DNA of 5,195 nucleotides. Source: an uncultured Flavobacteriales bacterium (GTDB lineage Bacteria; Bacteroidota; Bacteroidia; Flavobacteriales_D; Sanyastnellaceae). Location of the stretch: positions 1-5,195 of the forward strand of contig CALKHD010000112.1 in assembly GCA_938092195.1 (NCBI GenBank), read 5' to 3'. The notes beneath the pieces are model-generated. The model did not search any database. It was not told the DNA's origin and was given only the letters and a program-made list of their open reading frames with translations. Below, one piece after another: positions 1-5,195 of the stretch (positions are counted from its first letter, which is position 1; the number at the start of each line of letters is the position of its first letter). Made by a program: the position numbers and the translations under genes.

Positions 1-92
1 TCGATGTACTCGGAGATGAAGAGTTCGTTACACTGGGCGGTGATGGCCGAAGTGGAGAGGGCCGCGAGGGCCAAAATGAGCAACTTGCGCAT
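1..92 (-). CDS. Secreted lamin-tail-domain protein, N-terminal fragment
   Basis: Only the first 30 codons are inside the window; the gene continues past position 1. The ATG lies at 92-90 on the minus strand. The peptide begins MRKLLILALAALSTSAITA, a textbook signal peptide with a basic n-region (R2, K3), a Leu/Ala-rich core and an A-x-A|Q cleavage site after residue 19. The mature part starts QCNELFISEYI, which matches the opening beta strand of lamin-tail (LTD) domains in secreted Bacteroidota proteins, normally continuing as E-G-S-S. In this phylum such a start precedes extracellular nucleases, esterase-like proteins or type IX-secreted adhesins, so the main function cannot be told from this fragment. 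The ATG is the only sensible start because it places the charged n-region directly in front of the hydrophobic core. There is no Shine-Dalgarno sequence; a TACATTTG box lies 25 bp upstream. Signal peptide and LTD onset are seen directly; the rest is inference. Confidence 0.82.
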   Translation of the reverse strand, partial: MRKLLILALAALSTSAITAQCNELFISEYI

Positions 93-116
93 GATGTTGG
101 TTGTGGTGAATCAGCG

Positions 117-124
117 CAAATGTA
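117..124 (-). promoter_or_regulatory. Candidate -7 promoter box for the lamin-tail gene
   Basis: Read on the minus strand this is TACATTTG, a full match to the Bacteroidota -7 consensus TAnnTTTG. It would place transcription start near 110 and give a leader of roughly 18 nt before the ATG at 92. No clear TTG/TTTG -33 element is found at the usual 17-23 bp upstream, so the call rests on one element. It would give the lamin-tail gene its own promoter, separate from the patatin gene that ends 117 bp upstream. Confidence 0.4.
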
Positions 125-209
125 GCGGGCGAAAGCCACGCTTGCCATTTCCTTTATACCCCGCGAATTCACAACCCGAAACTACCCGAGCAAAAACAAG
201 GCTTACCGC

Positions 210-1085
210 TCATTTGGTCAGCCCGGCCAACCAGTCCAATCCACGGTCCAAACCGTGATGGTAGTCGGAAATCAAATCTTCTTTTTGAACGCGAAACCCA
301 TCGGACCGCAACGGATGCAAAGGCGCAATCTCCTTCCAAGTCAATCTCCCTTCACCTTCGGTTTGCAAACGATCCACCACCGCATTGTAGCGGTGATGGC
401 CCTTTTCATAGAGCTCAACGATGGCTGGATTTTCCTTGTACCAGTAAGTGGCGAACACGTCCATCCAACTTTGTCGATAGTGGAGACCAGAGGGACGGGT
501 TCGAACCACCAATATGTTCTTTCCTCCGCCGTCAATGGCGGCCTGTAGAGGCAGCGCATCTGAGATTCCCCCATCGAACATCCACTGGCCATCCACCTTG
601 ATTTTACCCCTTGTGACCATGGGAAGGGTCGCAGATGCCCAAAGGATCCGCAGCCAGTTTCCAGCCACGGGATTTAGATACAGCGGTTGGCCTGTCTCAA
701 AGTCAGTGGTGACAAAACGAATGTGCTTGCGGCGAGCGTTGAATGCAGCCGCCTCCAAATCCAGTGGCCGGTTGCGCCTGACGTGATCGAACAAATGGGC
801 AAGGTTCATCACCCCTTCATCGCTCAAGGCCGACATCAAACGAATGAATTGACCGTCTTCGGCCACATCGGTGGCCACGTCGATGAAATGTTTGCGCTGG
901 CCAGACAGAAAGCTGGTCAGCGCCATGGCGCCCGCAGAGACCGCAATCATTCTTCGAAAACGGGTGTACCCAACGGCGGAAAAAGCATCCAAAACACCAG
1001 CTGTGAATGCACACCGAAGGCTTCCACCTTCAAGCACCAAGGTGTCATATGTCCTTTGACCTCGCACGTTGTTCCTACGGACCAT
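210..1085 (-). CDS. Patatin-like phospholipase, YjjU-like subfamily
   Basis: A 291-residue protein of the patatin family, serine lipid acyl hydrolases that use a Ser-Asp dyad. There is no signal peptide or membrane segment, so it is probably cytoplasmic or peripheral to the inner membrane. Landmarks are the oxyanion-loop region at residues 18-30 (LEGGSLRCAFTAG) followed by VLDAF, the nucleophile elbow AVSAGA with Ser50, the ASATLP stretch at 150-155, and the DGG motif with Asp171. The VLEGG..R..FTAGVLDAF opening and the overall layout fit the YjjU-like group; E. coli YjjU is about 357 residues, so this protein is shorter at its C-terminus. Two residues are unusual: the loop reads GGSLRC rather than GGxxRG, and the elbow is AVSAG rather than GxSxG. 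Ser50 and Asp171 remain, so activity is still plausible. The ATG at 1085 is the first in frame after a stop at 1098-1100. The substrate is unknown. Confidence 0.9.
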   Translation of the reverse strand: MVRRNNVRGQRTYDTLVLEGGSLRCAFTAGVLDAFSAVGYTRFRRMIAVSAGAMALTSFLSGQRKHFIDVATDVAEDGQFIRLMSALSDEGVMNLAHLFDHVRRNRPLDLEAAAFNARRKHIRFVTTDFETGQPLYLNPVAGNWLRILWASATLPMVTRGKIKVDGQWMFDGGISDALPLQAAIDGGGKNILVVRTRPSGLHYRQSWMDVFATYWYKENPAIVELYEKGHHRYNAVVDRLQTEGEGRLTWKEIAPLHPLRSDGFRVQKEDLISDYHHGLDRGLDWLAGLTK

Positions 1086-1287
1086 GAGGTCGCAAGGTTA
1101 CACCATGAAGGCATGCGCAGTTCAAAACGCCATCAGAACCCATGGACGGCTTGTGGGTCGAATCTTACCTCGACTTCGGACGACAGGCGTAGTCAACCCT
1201 CAAACCCATGTATATCATTGTATTAGTTCTTTTTTTCGCCACCAAAACCTGGCATGAATCCCCACGCCATGCCCGACCTGACTCCGC
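1086..1287. other. Divergent intergenic spacer, patatin / histidine kinase
   Basis: A 202-bp non-coding stretch between two genes that point away from each other, so it should hold both promoters. The minus-strand candidate promoter sits at 1093-1127. It has an AT-rich patch (1211-1237) with a T-run, and a small inverted repeat ACCCA/TGGGT at 1138-1142 and 1154-1158 with an 11-base gap. Open frames crossing it on both strands show no recognisable protein, and no RNA gene is visible. Confidence 0.6.
1093..1127 (-). promoter_or_regulatory. Candidate promoter for the patatin gene
   Basis: On the minus strand TTTTG (1127-1123) is followed after 22 bp by TAACCTTG (1100-1093), one mismatch from TAnnTTTG. 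The spacing falls within the range reported for Bacteroidota -33/-7 pairs. The predicted transcription start is only a few bases before the ATG at 1085, so the mRNA would have almost no leader. The match is short and could be chance. Confidence 0.28.
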
Positions 1288-1326
1288 ATGCAGGTGGGTT
1301 TCGATACATTCGCTACGAACCTGCAT
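1288..1326. repeat. 8-bp inverted repeat at the kinase start
   Basis: ATGCAGGT at 1288-1295 is mirrored exactly by ACCTGCAT at 1319-1326, with 23 bases between. A further TCG/CGA pairing (1301-1303 with 1316-1318) is possible after a left-side bulge. The gap contains TACATTCG (1305-1312), one mismatch from the Bacteroidota -7 box. If translation begins at Met15 (1330), the repeat lies immediately upstream and could be an operator or leader hairpin. An 8-bp repeat at this spacing is also expected by chance in a few kilobases. Confidence 0.35.
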
Positions 1327-2058
1327 TGTATGATTGAATTTAATCCTTCTGTTCTGGCTGCCCCTGTGCAAGATTCGCGCATGCAGCAGGACGAATGGCA
1401 GAAGGTTTCGGCGCGGATTGCCCATGACTTGAAAGAGCCCATTCGAAACCTGTCGAGCTGCGCCAAGTTATTGGCTGACTTGAATGAAGGGGCCGATGTA
1501 GGCTTGGATAAAGCCACCCTTTGCGATTGGCTGAGGGTAAGTGCAGACCGTGCACAAGACATGATAGAAGCCATTTTGAAGCTTTCATTACAGGGAAAGA
1601 AAGAGTCAAAAACTGAAGTGGATTTGAACCGCATTGTTGAGGACATCCAACACGACCTGACCTGCCCAGCCAAGAATGAAAATGCCATGTCTTTGATCAC
1701 GTCCTGCAATCTCCCCGTCGTCAATGCGGGTGCGTGGGGCATGAGAACTGTGCTGCAGAACTTGATTGAGAACGCGTTCAAACATGGCAAACCTGGCGCG
1801 ACCAACCATGTTTGGATCTCAAGTGAAGGAAACGCCCATGACGGCTGGATCATTCGATGCACAGACAAAGGCCTCGGCATGACCCAGGAGCAAATCGAAA
1901 AGGCCACCATGCCCTATCAAAGGTTCAATACAGGGGCAATCGGACTGGGAATGGGGCTGTATTTGGTTCAACAAATTGTGGCGGAACACGGCGGCGAATT
2001 GACCATCAACTCTGAGCCCCATCAAGGAACTGAGGTGAGCTTCACCATACCAGCCTAA
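1288..2058 (+). CDS. Soluble sensor-less histidine kinase (HisKA + HATPase_c)
   Basis: A 256-residue histidine kinase that is little more than the catalytic core. The dimerisation/phosphoacceptor helix holds the H-box IAHDLKEPIRNL with His46 as the likely phosphorylated residue; the HDLKEP form resembles kinases related to bacteriophytochromes. The ATPase domain shows the N-box LQNLIENAFKHG (Asn158, Asn162), the G1 box DKGLGM (Asp193), an F-box-like YQRF (210-213) and the G2 box GLGMGLYLVQQIV (219-231), ending with the usual GT.VSFTIP strand. All catalytic motifs are intact. There is no transmembrane helix, PAS, GAF or HAMP domain, and no response regulator nearby, so the signal and partner are unknown; an orphan kinase acting in the cytoplasm is inferred. 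The start is uncertain: ATG at 1288 is the earliest possible (in-frame stop at 1279-1281), but Met15 (1330) or Met32 (1381) would also keep the whole core. Confidence 0.9.
   Translation: MQVGFDTFATNLHCMIEFNPSVLAAPVQDSRMQQDEWQKVSARIAHDLKEPIRNLSSCAKLLADLNEGADVGLDKATLCDWLRVSADRAQDMIEAILKLSLQGKKESKTEVDLNRIVEDIQHDLTCPAKNENAMSLITSCNLPVVNAGAWGMRTVLQNLIENAFKHGKPGATNHVWISSEGNAHDGWIIRCTDKGLGMTQEQIEKATMPYQRFNTGAIGLGMGLYLVQQIVAEHGGELTINSEPHQGTEVSFTIPA
1305..1312 (+). promoter_or_regulatory. Weak candidate -7 box for the kinase gene
   Basis: TACATTCG differs from TAnnTTTG at one base. It would put transcription start near 1318 and imply translation from Met15 at 1330. No -33 TTTG is present at normal spacing, so support is weak. 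Confidence 0.18.
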
Positions 2059-2064
2059 CCGCCC

Positions 2065-3204
2065 TTAAAAAGGGGAAGAAAAAGCCGGATTTACGATGAA
2101 ACTCGAATCCGTCAAGGTGTGCAGAAAGGCCACCAAGCCTTCCCTTTCTTCCAACGTTAAGGCCAGCTGATATGGGGATTGACCGGACGGCCCAACTCCG
2201 TCTTCAGAAAAGCGACCATCCAAAAAAGGGTGGGGCTGGATGCTGTCGCTGTAAAAGTCCACAACCTCGCGCAATGTTGCGAATCGGCCATCGTGCATGT
2301 AGGGTGCAGTGATGCCCACATTTCGAAGCGACACGGTTTTGAATTTCCCGTCGTCTTGTGCCGAACCTGTCAGCTCCCCGACCCCTCCATCACCGGCCCA
2401 TTCATAATTCACTTCGAGGCCATTGATGGTGGGACCCGGTGAAAAAAAGTTCAGTCCACTGTGGCATTGATTGCAGCGGGTGTCCCCTCGGAAAAACACC
2501 GATTTGCCCAGGGCCTCTAATTCTGAAAGGTTCTCAAAATCAGAGTCCAAACCCTGGTCGTAGCGACCATCGTAAGACCGCAAAGACAGCAAGAACTGAA
2601 CCAGGGCGTCGGTGATGCCTGTCAAATGGACTGCGGAGTCACCGAACGCATCGGCGAACAACCCGCCGTAGTAAGGAAGCGCTTGGAGCTTGGCGGGCAA
2701 CAACTCCAGGGACATGTTCATTTCTTCGGGATGTCCAATGGGCTGCAACACCTGATTGGCCAGGCCTGACACCCTCAAGTCCCAGAAAAAACGCGTGTGG
2801 AATTGCAAATTGAAGAGCCCCGGCGTGTTCCTGTGCAATGGACTCCCCGACACCCCAACCGAAGCCGGGGCATCGTCTGAAAATGCACGAGACTGACGGT
2901 GACAAGTCCCACAGGAGACAGAGTTGTCGACCGACAATTGGGCATCATGGAACAACACACGGCCCAGAGTGGCGCCCTCATCGGTGATGTCAGGATTTCC
3001 AGCAATTCCGTCCAGCAAGGACAGAAACGGATCTTGATTCCAGCGCTCGGGGAACCCCATTTGGGAATACGGATATGGAGTCGAAGGTAGATTGGGCAGG
3101 GAGTGCAGCGGCACTTCGACGCCAACCTCCATGGGGGCACACCCCGAATAGAAGGCCCCCATCAAAACGACCAGAAGAGGCAAGTACGAGCCACAAGTCC
3201 TCAT
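2065..3204 (-). CDS. Di-heme cytochrome c peroxidase / MauG-family lipoprotein
   Basis: A 379-residue di-heme peroxidase of the bacterial cytochrome c peroxidase/MauG superfamily, which reduces peroxide or oxidises protein side chains with two c-type hemes. Residues 1-22 form a lipoprotein signal ending FYSGC, with Cys22 as the likely lipidated residue, so it should be anchored in the envelope. The first heme site is C98-GT-C101-H102 and the second C244-NQ-C247-H248. Between them lie RNTPGLFN (125-132), FFWDLR (139-144) and PIGHPEEM (155-162), whose Glu matches the conserved acidic residue near the peroxidatic heme. After the second heme comes FKTVSLRNV...PYMHDGRF, with Met303 the likely distal ligand of the electron-transfer heme, then a C-terminal LVAFLHTLTD and NPAFSSPF tail typical of Bacteroidota members. 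Length and motifs are complete. The ATG at 3204 is chosen because it gives the lipoprotein signal. It has no operon partner; the physiological electron donor and substrate are unknown. Confidence 0.94.
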   Translation of the reverse strand: MRTCGSYLPLLVVLMGAFYSGCAPMEVGVEVPLHSLPNLPSTPYPYSQMGFPERWNQDPFLSLLDGIAGNPDITDEGATLGRVLFHDAQLSVDNSVSCGTCHRQSRAFSDDAPASVGVSGSPLHRNTPGLFNLQFHTRFFWDLRVSGLANQVLQPIGHPEEMNMSLELLPAKLQALPYYGGLFADAFGDSAVHLTGITDALVQFLLSLRSYDGRYDQGLDSDFENLSELEALGKSVFFRGDTRCNQCHSGLNFFSPGPTINGLEVNYEWAGDGGVGELTGSAQDDGKFKTVSLRNVGITAPYMHDGRFATLREVVDFYSDSIQPHPFLDGRFSEDGVGPSGQSPYQLALTLEEREGLVAFLHTLTDSSFIVNPAFSSPF

Positions 3205-3357
3205 GCCAACAAGTTAGCTTTTTTTGCTCGGGCTCAAACCTGAGGCCACCCCTCCATGCTGTAAATCGACACGAGAAATACTGGACAACAGGTTCACGGA
3301 GCATGAACTCGGAACGAAACGGAATGCCCATGGTTTCTCAAAGCTTAATTTCGCAAC
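3205..3357. other. Divergent intergenic spacer, peroxidase / CotH gene
   Basis: A 153-bp spacer that should contain both promoters. On the minus strand CAGGTTTG (3242-3235) is one mismatch from the -7 consensus and could serve the peroxidase gene, but has no partner -33 element. The same bases lie in a short hairpin, CTCA-AACC-TGAG (3233-3244), extended by two G-C pairs past a bulge. On the plus strand TAATTTCG at 3346-3353 is the best candidate for the CotH gene. A T7 run lies at 3219-3225. No Shine-Dalgarno sequence precedes either start. Confidence 0.5.
3346..3353 (+). promoter_or_regulatory. Weak candidate -7 box for the CotH gene
   Basis: TAATTTCG differs from TAnnTTTG at one position. 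It lies 4 bases before the GTG start, so if it is real the transcript would be leaderless or would start inside the coding region. There is no convincing -33 element. Equally, the true promoter may lie further upstream. Confidence 0.15.
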
Positions 3358-5195
3358 GTGAGTCATCTCTTCCCCCTTCATTGTTGGTTCTTGCTCCTGG
3401 GCTGTTCTTCATTCGGACTTCATGTCCTGGCTCAAACCGACATCCCACCATTTGGACCCCTTTACGTTCAAGGAGAAGTCTCCACCTTTGACATCACCAT
3501 GGACCCGGACAGCGCGGATGCCCTGCTGAACGGAGACCTGGAATACGCTTCCTCCAACGCATTTCCTGCCGAACTCCACTTCATTTCTAGCGCCCTCGAT
3601 ACCGTCTTGGATTCATTGGGCTTTCGTCTGCGGGGAAACACTTCGGTTTTTGCACCCAAGAAGAGTTTCAAAATCGACCTGAACGCCTTCGTTCCTGGCC
3701 AAAAACTGGCCGACCTCGAAAAACTCAACCTCAATGCCAATCAGAATGACCCTTCCCTCATGCGGGCGGCATTGAGCTGGCACATCCTCCGAGAAATGAA
3801 CCTGGCCGGGTCCCGAACCAGCTTCGCCCGCGTTCTCATCAATGGACAAAACATGGGGGCGTATGTCAACACCGAGCATTTCGACGAAGAATTTGTGGAG
3901 GAGTATTACGACCAAGACAACGGCAACTTCTACAAATGTCTCTGGCCGGCTCCCCTCGAATATGTGGGAGACAACCCCGATGACTACAAGTTTGAAATCA
4001 ATGGTCGGAGGGCCTATGACCTGAAGACCAACAAGGAGGCCGATGATTATTCTGACCTCAAGGAACTGATAGATGTGTTGAACAACACGTCCGATGAAGA
4101 TTTTCCTTGCGCCATTGAACAGGTCTTCAATGTGGCCGACTTCCTCAAAGTGATGGCACTGGACGTCATCAGCGGCAACTGGGATGGCTACGCAGGCAAC
4201 AAGAACAACTACTACCTGTATCACAATCCTCAAACCGGACTGTTTGACTACATCCCCTATGACTTGGACAACACCTGGGGAATTGACTGGGTCAATCAGG
4301 ATTGGGAAAGCCGTGACCCTTATGCATGGCCCACAGAAGACCGCCCGTTGTATGACCGCCTCATGGCCGTTCCAGAGTTCAAGGGATGGTACACCCACTA
4401 TTTGCGGATGCTAAGCCAGACCCATGCCCACCCGGATACGATTGAGGAATTTCTGATTCCAAACTTGAACCTGATCAACCCGGAGATTGAGCAAGACGAA
4501 TTCTATCCTTTGTCCTTTGGGTTTGACCTCACCACGTTTGAATACTCCTTGATCTATCCCGCAGGCGGACATGTCGAACTGGGCATTTTCCCTTGGCTGT
4601 CGGAGCGCCTCGCCTCGTTGGACAACCAAATGGACCCCGCAGCTCCAGTTCTCGTGGTGCACGAACTGGAAGACAATGCTCCCGTTCTCGACTCCCTGAG
4701 GGTTCGGGCGATTGTGGACAGTGGAGCAGACGACGTGGAGGTCATTTGCTGGGTGAACCCGGGCAATGGCGCCCAAGCGTTTCCAATGTTCGACGACGGT
4801 GAAAGCGGAGACCACCAAGCCGGTGATGGAACCTGGGGTGTAAAGGTGCCCATCGCCAACAACTGGACCACTGTTGACTACCATGTGCAAGCCACCACTG
4901 GATCCGGCCTGGAACGCTGGTTGCCTTGCGAACCCGTGACCGTGACAGTCGGCACTTCGCCATCCAATTTGGTGATCAACGAATTGATGAGCGCCAATTC
5001 CAACAACGTCTCCGATGCGTTTGGTGAATTCGAGGACTGGGTCGAGCTGTACAACGGTGGCAACACCTCGGTGTCTTTGGGGGGCAAGTTCCTTACAGAC
5101 AACCTGAACGACCCCTCCAAATACGCCTTGCCGGAAGGGTCGCTGGCGGCTGGCGACTGGGCGTTTTATTGGTTGGACAACGACCCAGAACAAGG
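3358..5195 (+). CDS. Secreted CotH-kinase protein with C-terminal lamin-tail domain, 3' truncated by window
   Basis: The open frame runs 612 codons to the window edge without a stop. Residues 1-25 form an export signal (hydrophobic core WFLLLG, then VLA|QTD), followed by a CotH kinase domain at about 35-425. Family motifs are FRLRGNTSVFAPKKSFKIDLN-like residues at 89-109 (Lys101, Lys102, Lys105), ISGNWDGY (271-278) with N281-N284 and YYLY, and YIPYDLDNTWGID (298-310) with Asp302 and Asp304 as likely metal or catalytic ligands. Residues about 440-532 resemble an Ig-like linker with MFDDGESGDHQAGDGTWG. An LTD domain begins at about 536 (NLVINELMSANSNN, then EDWVELYN). CotH proteins are atypical protein kinases known from spore coats; Bacteroidota versions are secreted, with unknown targets. 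The only start between the upstream stop (3346-3348) and the signal peptide is GTG 3358; the first in-frame ATG (3499) would remove the signal. The n-region lacks Lys and Arg, and LLGC16 also resembles a lipobox, so lipidation is an alternative. Confidence 0.92.
   Translation, partial: MSHLFPLHCWFLLLGCSSFGLHVLAQTDIPPFGPLYVQGEVSTFDITMDPDSADALLNGDLEYASSNAFPAELHFISSALDTVLDSLGFRLRGNTSVFAPKKSFKIDLNAFVPGQKLADLEKLNLNANQNDPSLMRAALSWHILREMNLAGSRTSFARVLINGQNMGAYVNTEHFDEEFVEEYYDQDNGNFYKCLWPAPLEYVGDNPDDYKFEINGRRAYDLKTNKEADDYSDLKELIDVLNNTSDEDFPCAIEQVFNVADFLKVMALDVISGNWDGYAGNKNNYYLYHNPQTGLFDYIPYDLDNTWGIDWVNQDWESRDPYAWPTEDRPLYDRLMAVPEFKGWYTHYLRMLSQTHAHPDTIEEFLIPNLNLINPEIEQDEFYPLSFGFDLTTFEYSLIYPAGGHVELGIFPWLSERLASLDNQMDPAAPVLVVHELEDNAPVLDSLRVRAIVDSGADDVEVICWVNPGNGAQAFPMFDDGESGDHQAGDGTWGVKVPIANNWTTVDYHVQATTGSGLERWLPCEPVTVTVGTSPSNLVINELMSANSNNVSDAFGEFEDWVELYNGGNTSVSLGGKFLTDNLNDPSKYALPEGSLAAGDWAFYWLDNDPEQ

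Noticed and set aside
188..209. GAGC/GCTC pairing after the patatin stop as a terminator
   Set aside because: Only four pairs close a 14-base loop, and no T-run follows on the minus strand.
687..1226. Plus-strand frame of 179 codons
   Set aside because: It overlaps the patatin gene in antisense and has no recognisable domain.
1215..1910. Minus-strand frame of 231 codons
   Set aside because: It is antisense to the histidine kinase, rich in Ser, Cys and Met without domain pattern, and covers the conserved kinase motifs.
2062..2074. Hairpin CCCTT-AAA-AAGGG as a bidirectional terminator between the kinase and peroxidase genes
   Set aside because: The stem is only five pairs with a three-base loop, two of the pairs are in the peroxidase stop region, and no clear U-tract follows on either strand.
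3075..3491. Plus-strand frame of 138 codons across the peroxidase/CotH spacer
   Set aside because: Half is antisense to the peroxidase and the rest overlaps the CotH signal peptide in another frame. The translation is low-complexity and unlike known proteins, though it is the one place where a frameshift could matter for the CotH start.
3613..5193. Two long minus-strand open frames (3613-4398 and 4411-5193, about 260 codons each)
   Set aside because: They lie antisense to the CotH gene. The sense frame carries clear family motifs throughout, while the antisense translations show none and look like products of codon bias.
1..5195. CRISPR array, tRNA/rRNA, insertion sequence, prophage or toxin-antitoxin module
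   Set aside because: I found no regularly spaced repeats, tRNA-like cloverleaf, transposase motif, terminal inverted repeats or small paired genes on either strand.

Overview
The window looks like a piece of a Bacteroidota chromosome, most likely Flavobacteriales or a relative of moderate to high GC. This is inferred from several signs. Secreted proteins have signal peptides ending in A|Q. None of the five gene starts is preceded by a Shine-Dalgarno sequence. Candidate promoters resemble the Bacteroidota TAnnTTTG box. The protein families (CotH kinase plus lamin-tail surface proteins, a MauG-like cytochrome c peroxidase lipoprotein) are common there. The exact genus cannot be read from the sequence.

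Layout from left to right: (1) positions 1-92, minus strand, the first 30 codons of a secreted lamin-tail-domain protein that leaves the window; (2) 210-1085, minus strand, a YjjU-like patatin-family phospholipase with unusual catalytic-loop residues; (3) a 202-bp divergent spacer; (4) 1288-2058, plus strand, a small soluble histidine kinase with only HisKA-like and ATPase domains; (5) 2065-3204, minus strand, a di-heme cytochrome c peroxidase/MauG-family lipoprotein, convergent with the kinase and only 6 bp from it; (6) a 153-bp divergent spacer; (7) 3358 to the window end, plus strand, a large secreted CotH-kinase protein with a GTG start, followed by an Ig-like linker domain and a lamin-tail domain that is cut by the window edge.

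The genes do not form an operon: strands alternate as minus, minus, plus, minus, plus. Three of the five products are predicted to be exported (two lamin-tail proteins and the peroxidase lipoprotein), so the region leans towards cell-envelope and extracellular functions, but nothing in the sequence ties the genes into one pathway. There are no RNA genes, CRISPR arrays, insertion sequences or phage-like modules that I can see. I see no convincing undescribed system. The points most worth a second look are the two terminal coding regions that simple ORF calling misses, the GTG start of the CotH gene, the altered patatin motifs, and an inverted repeat at the start of the kinase gene.
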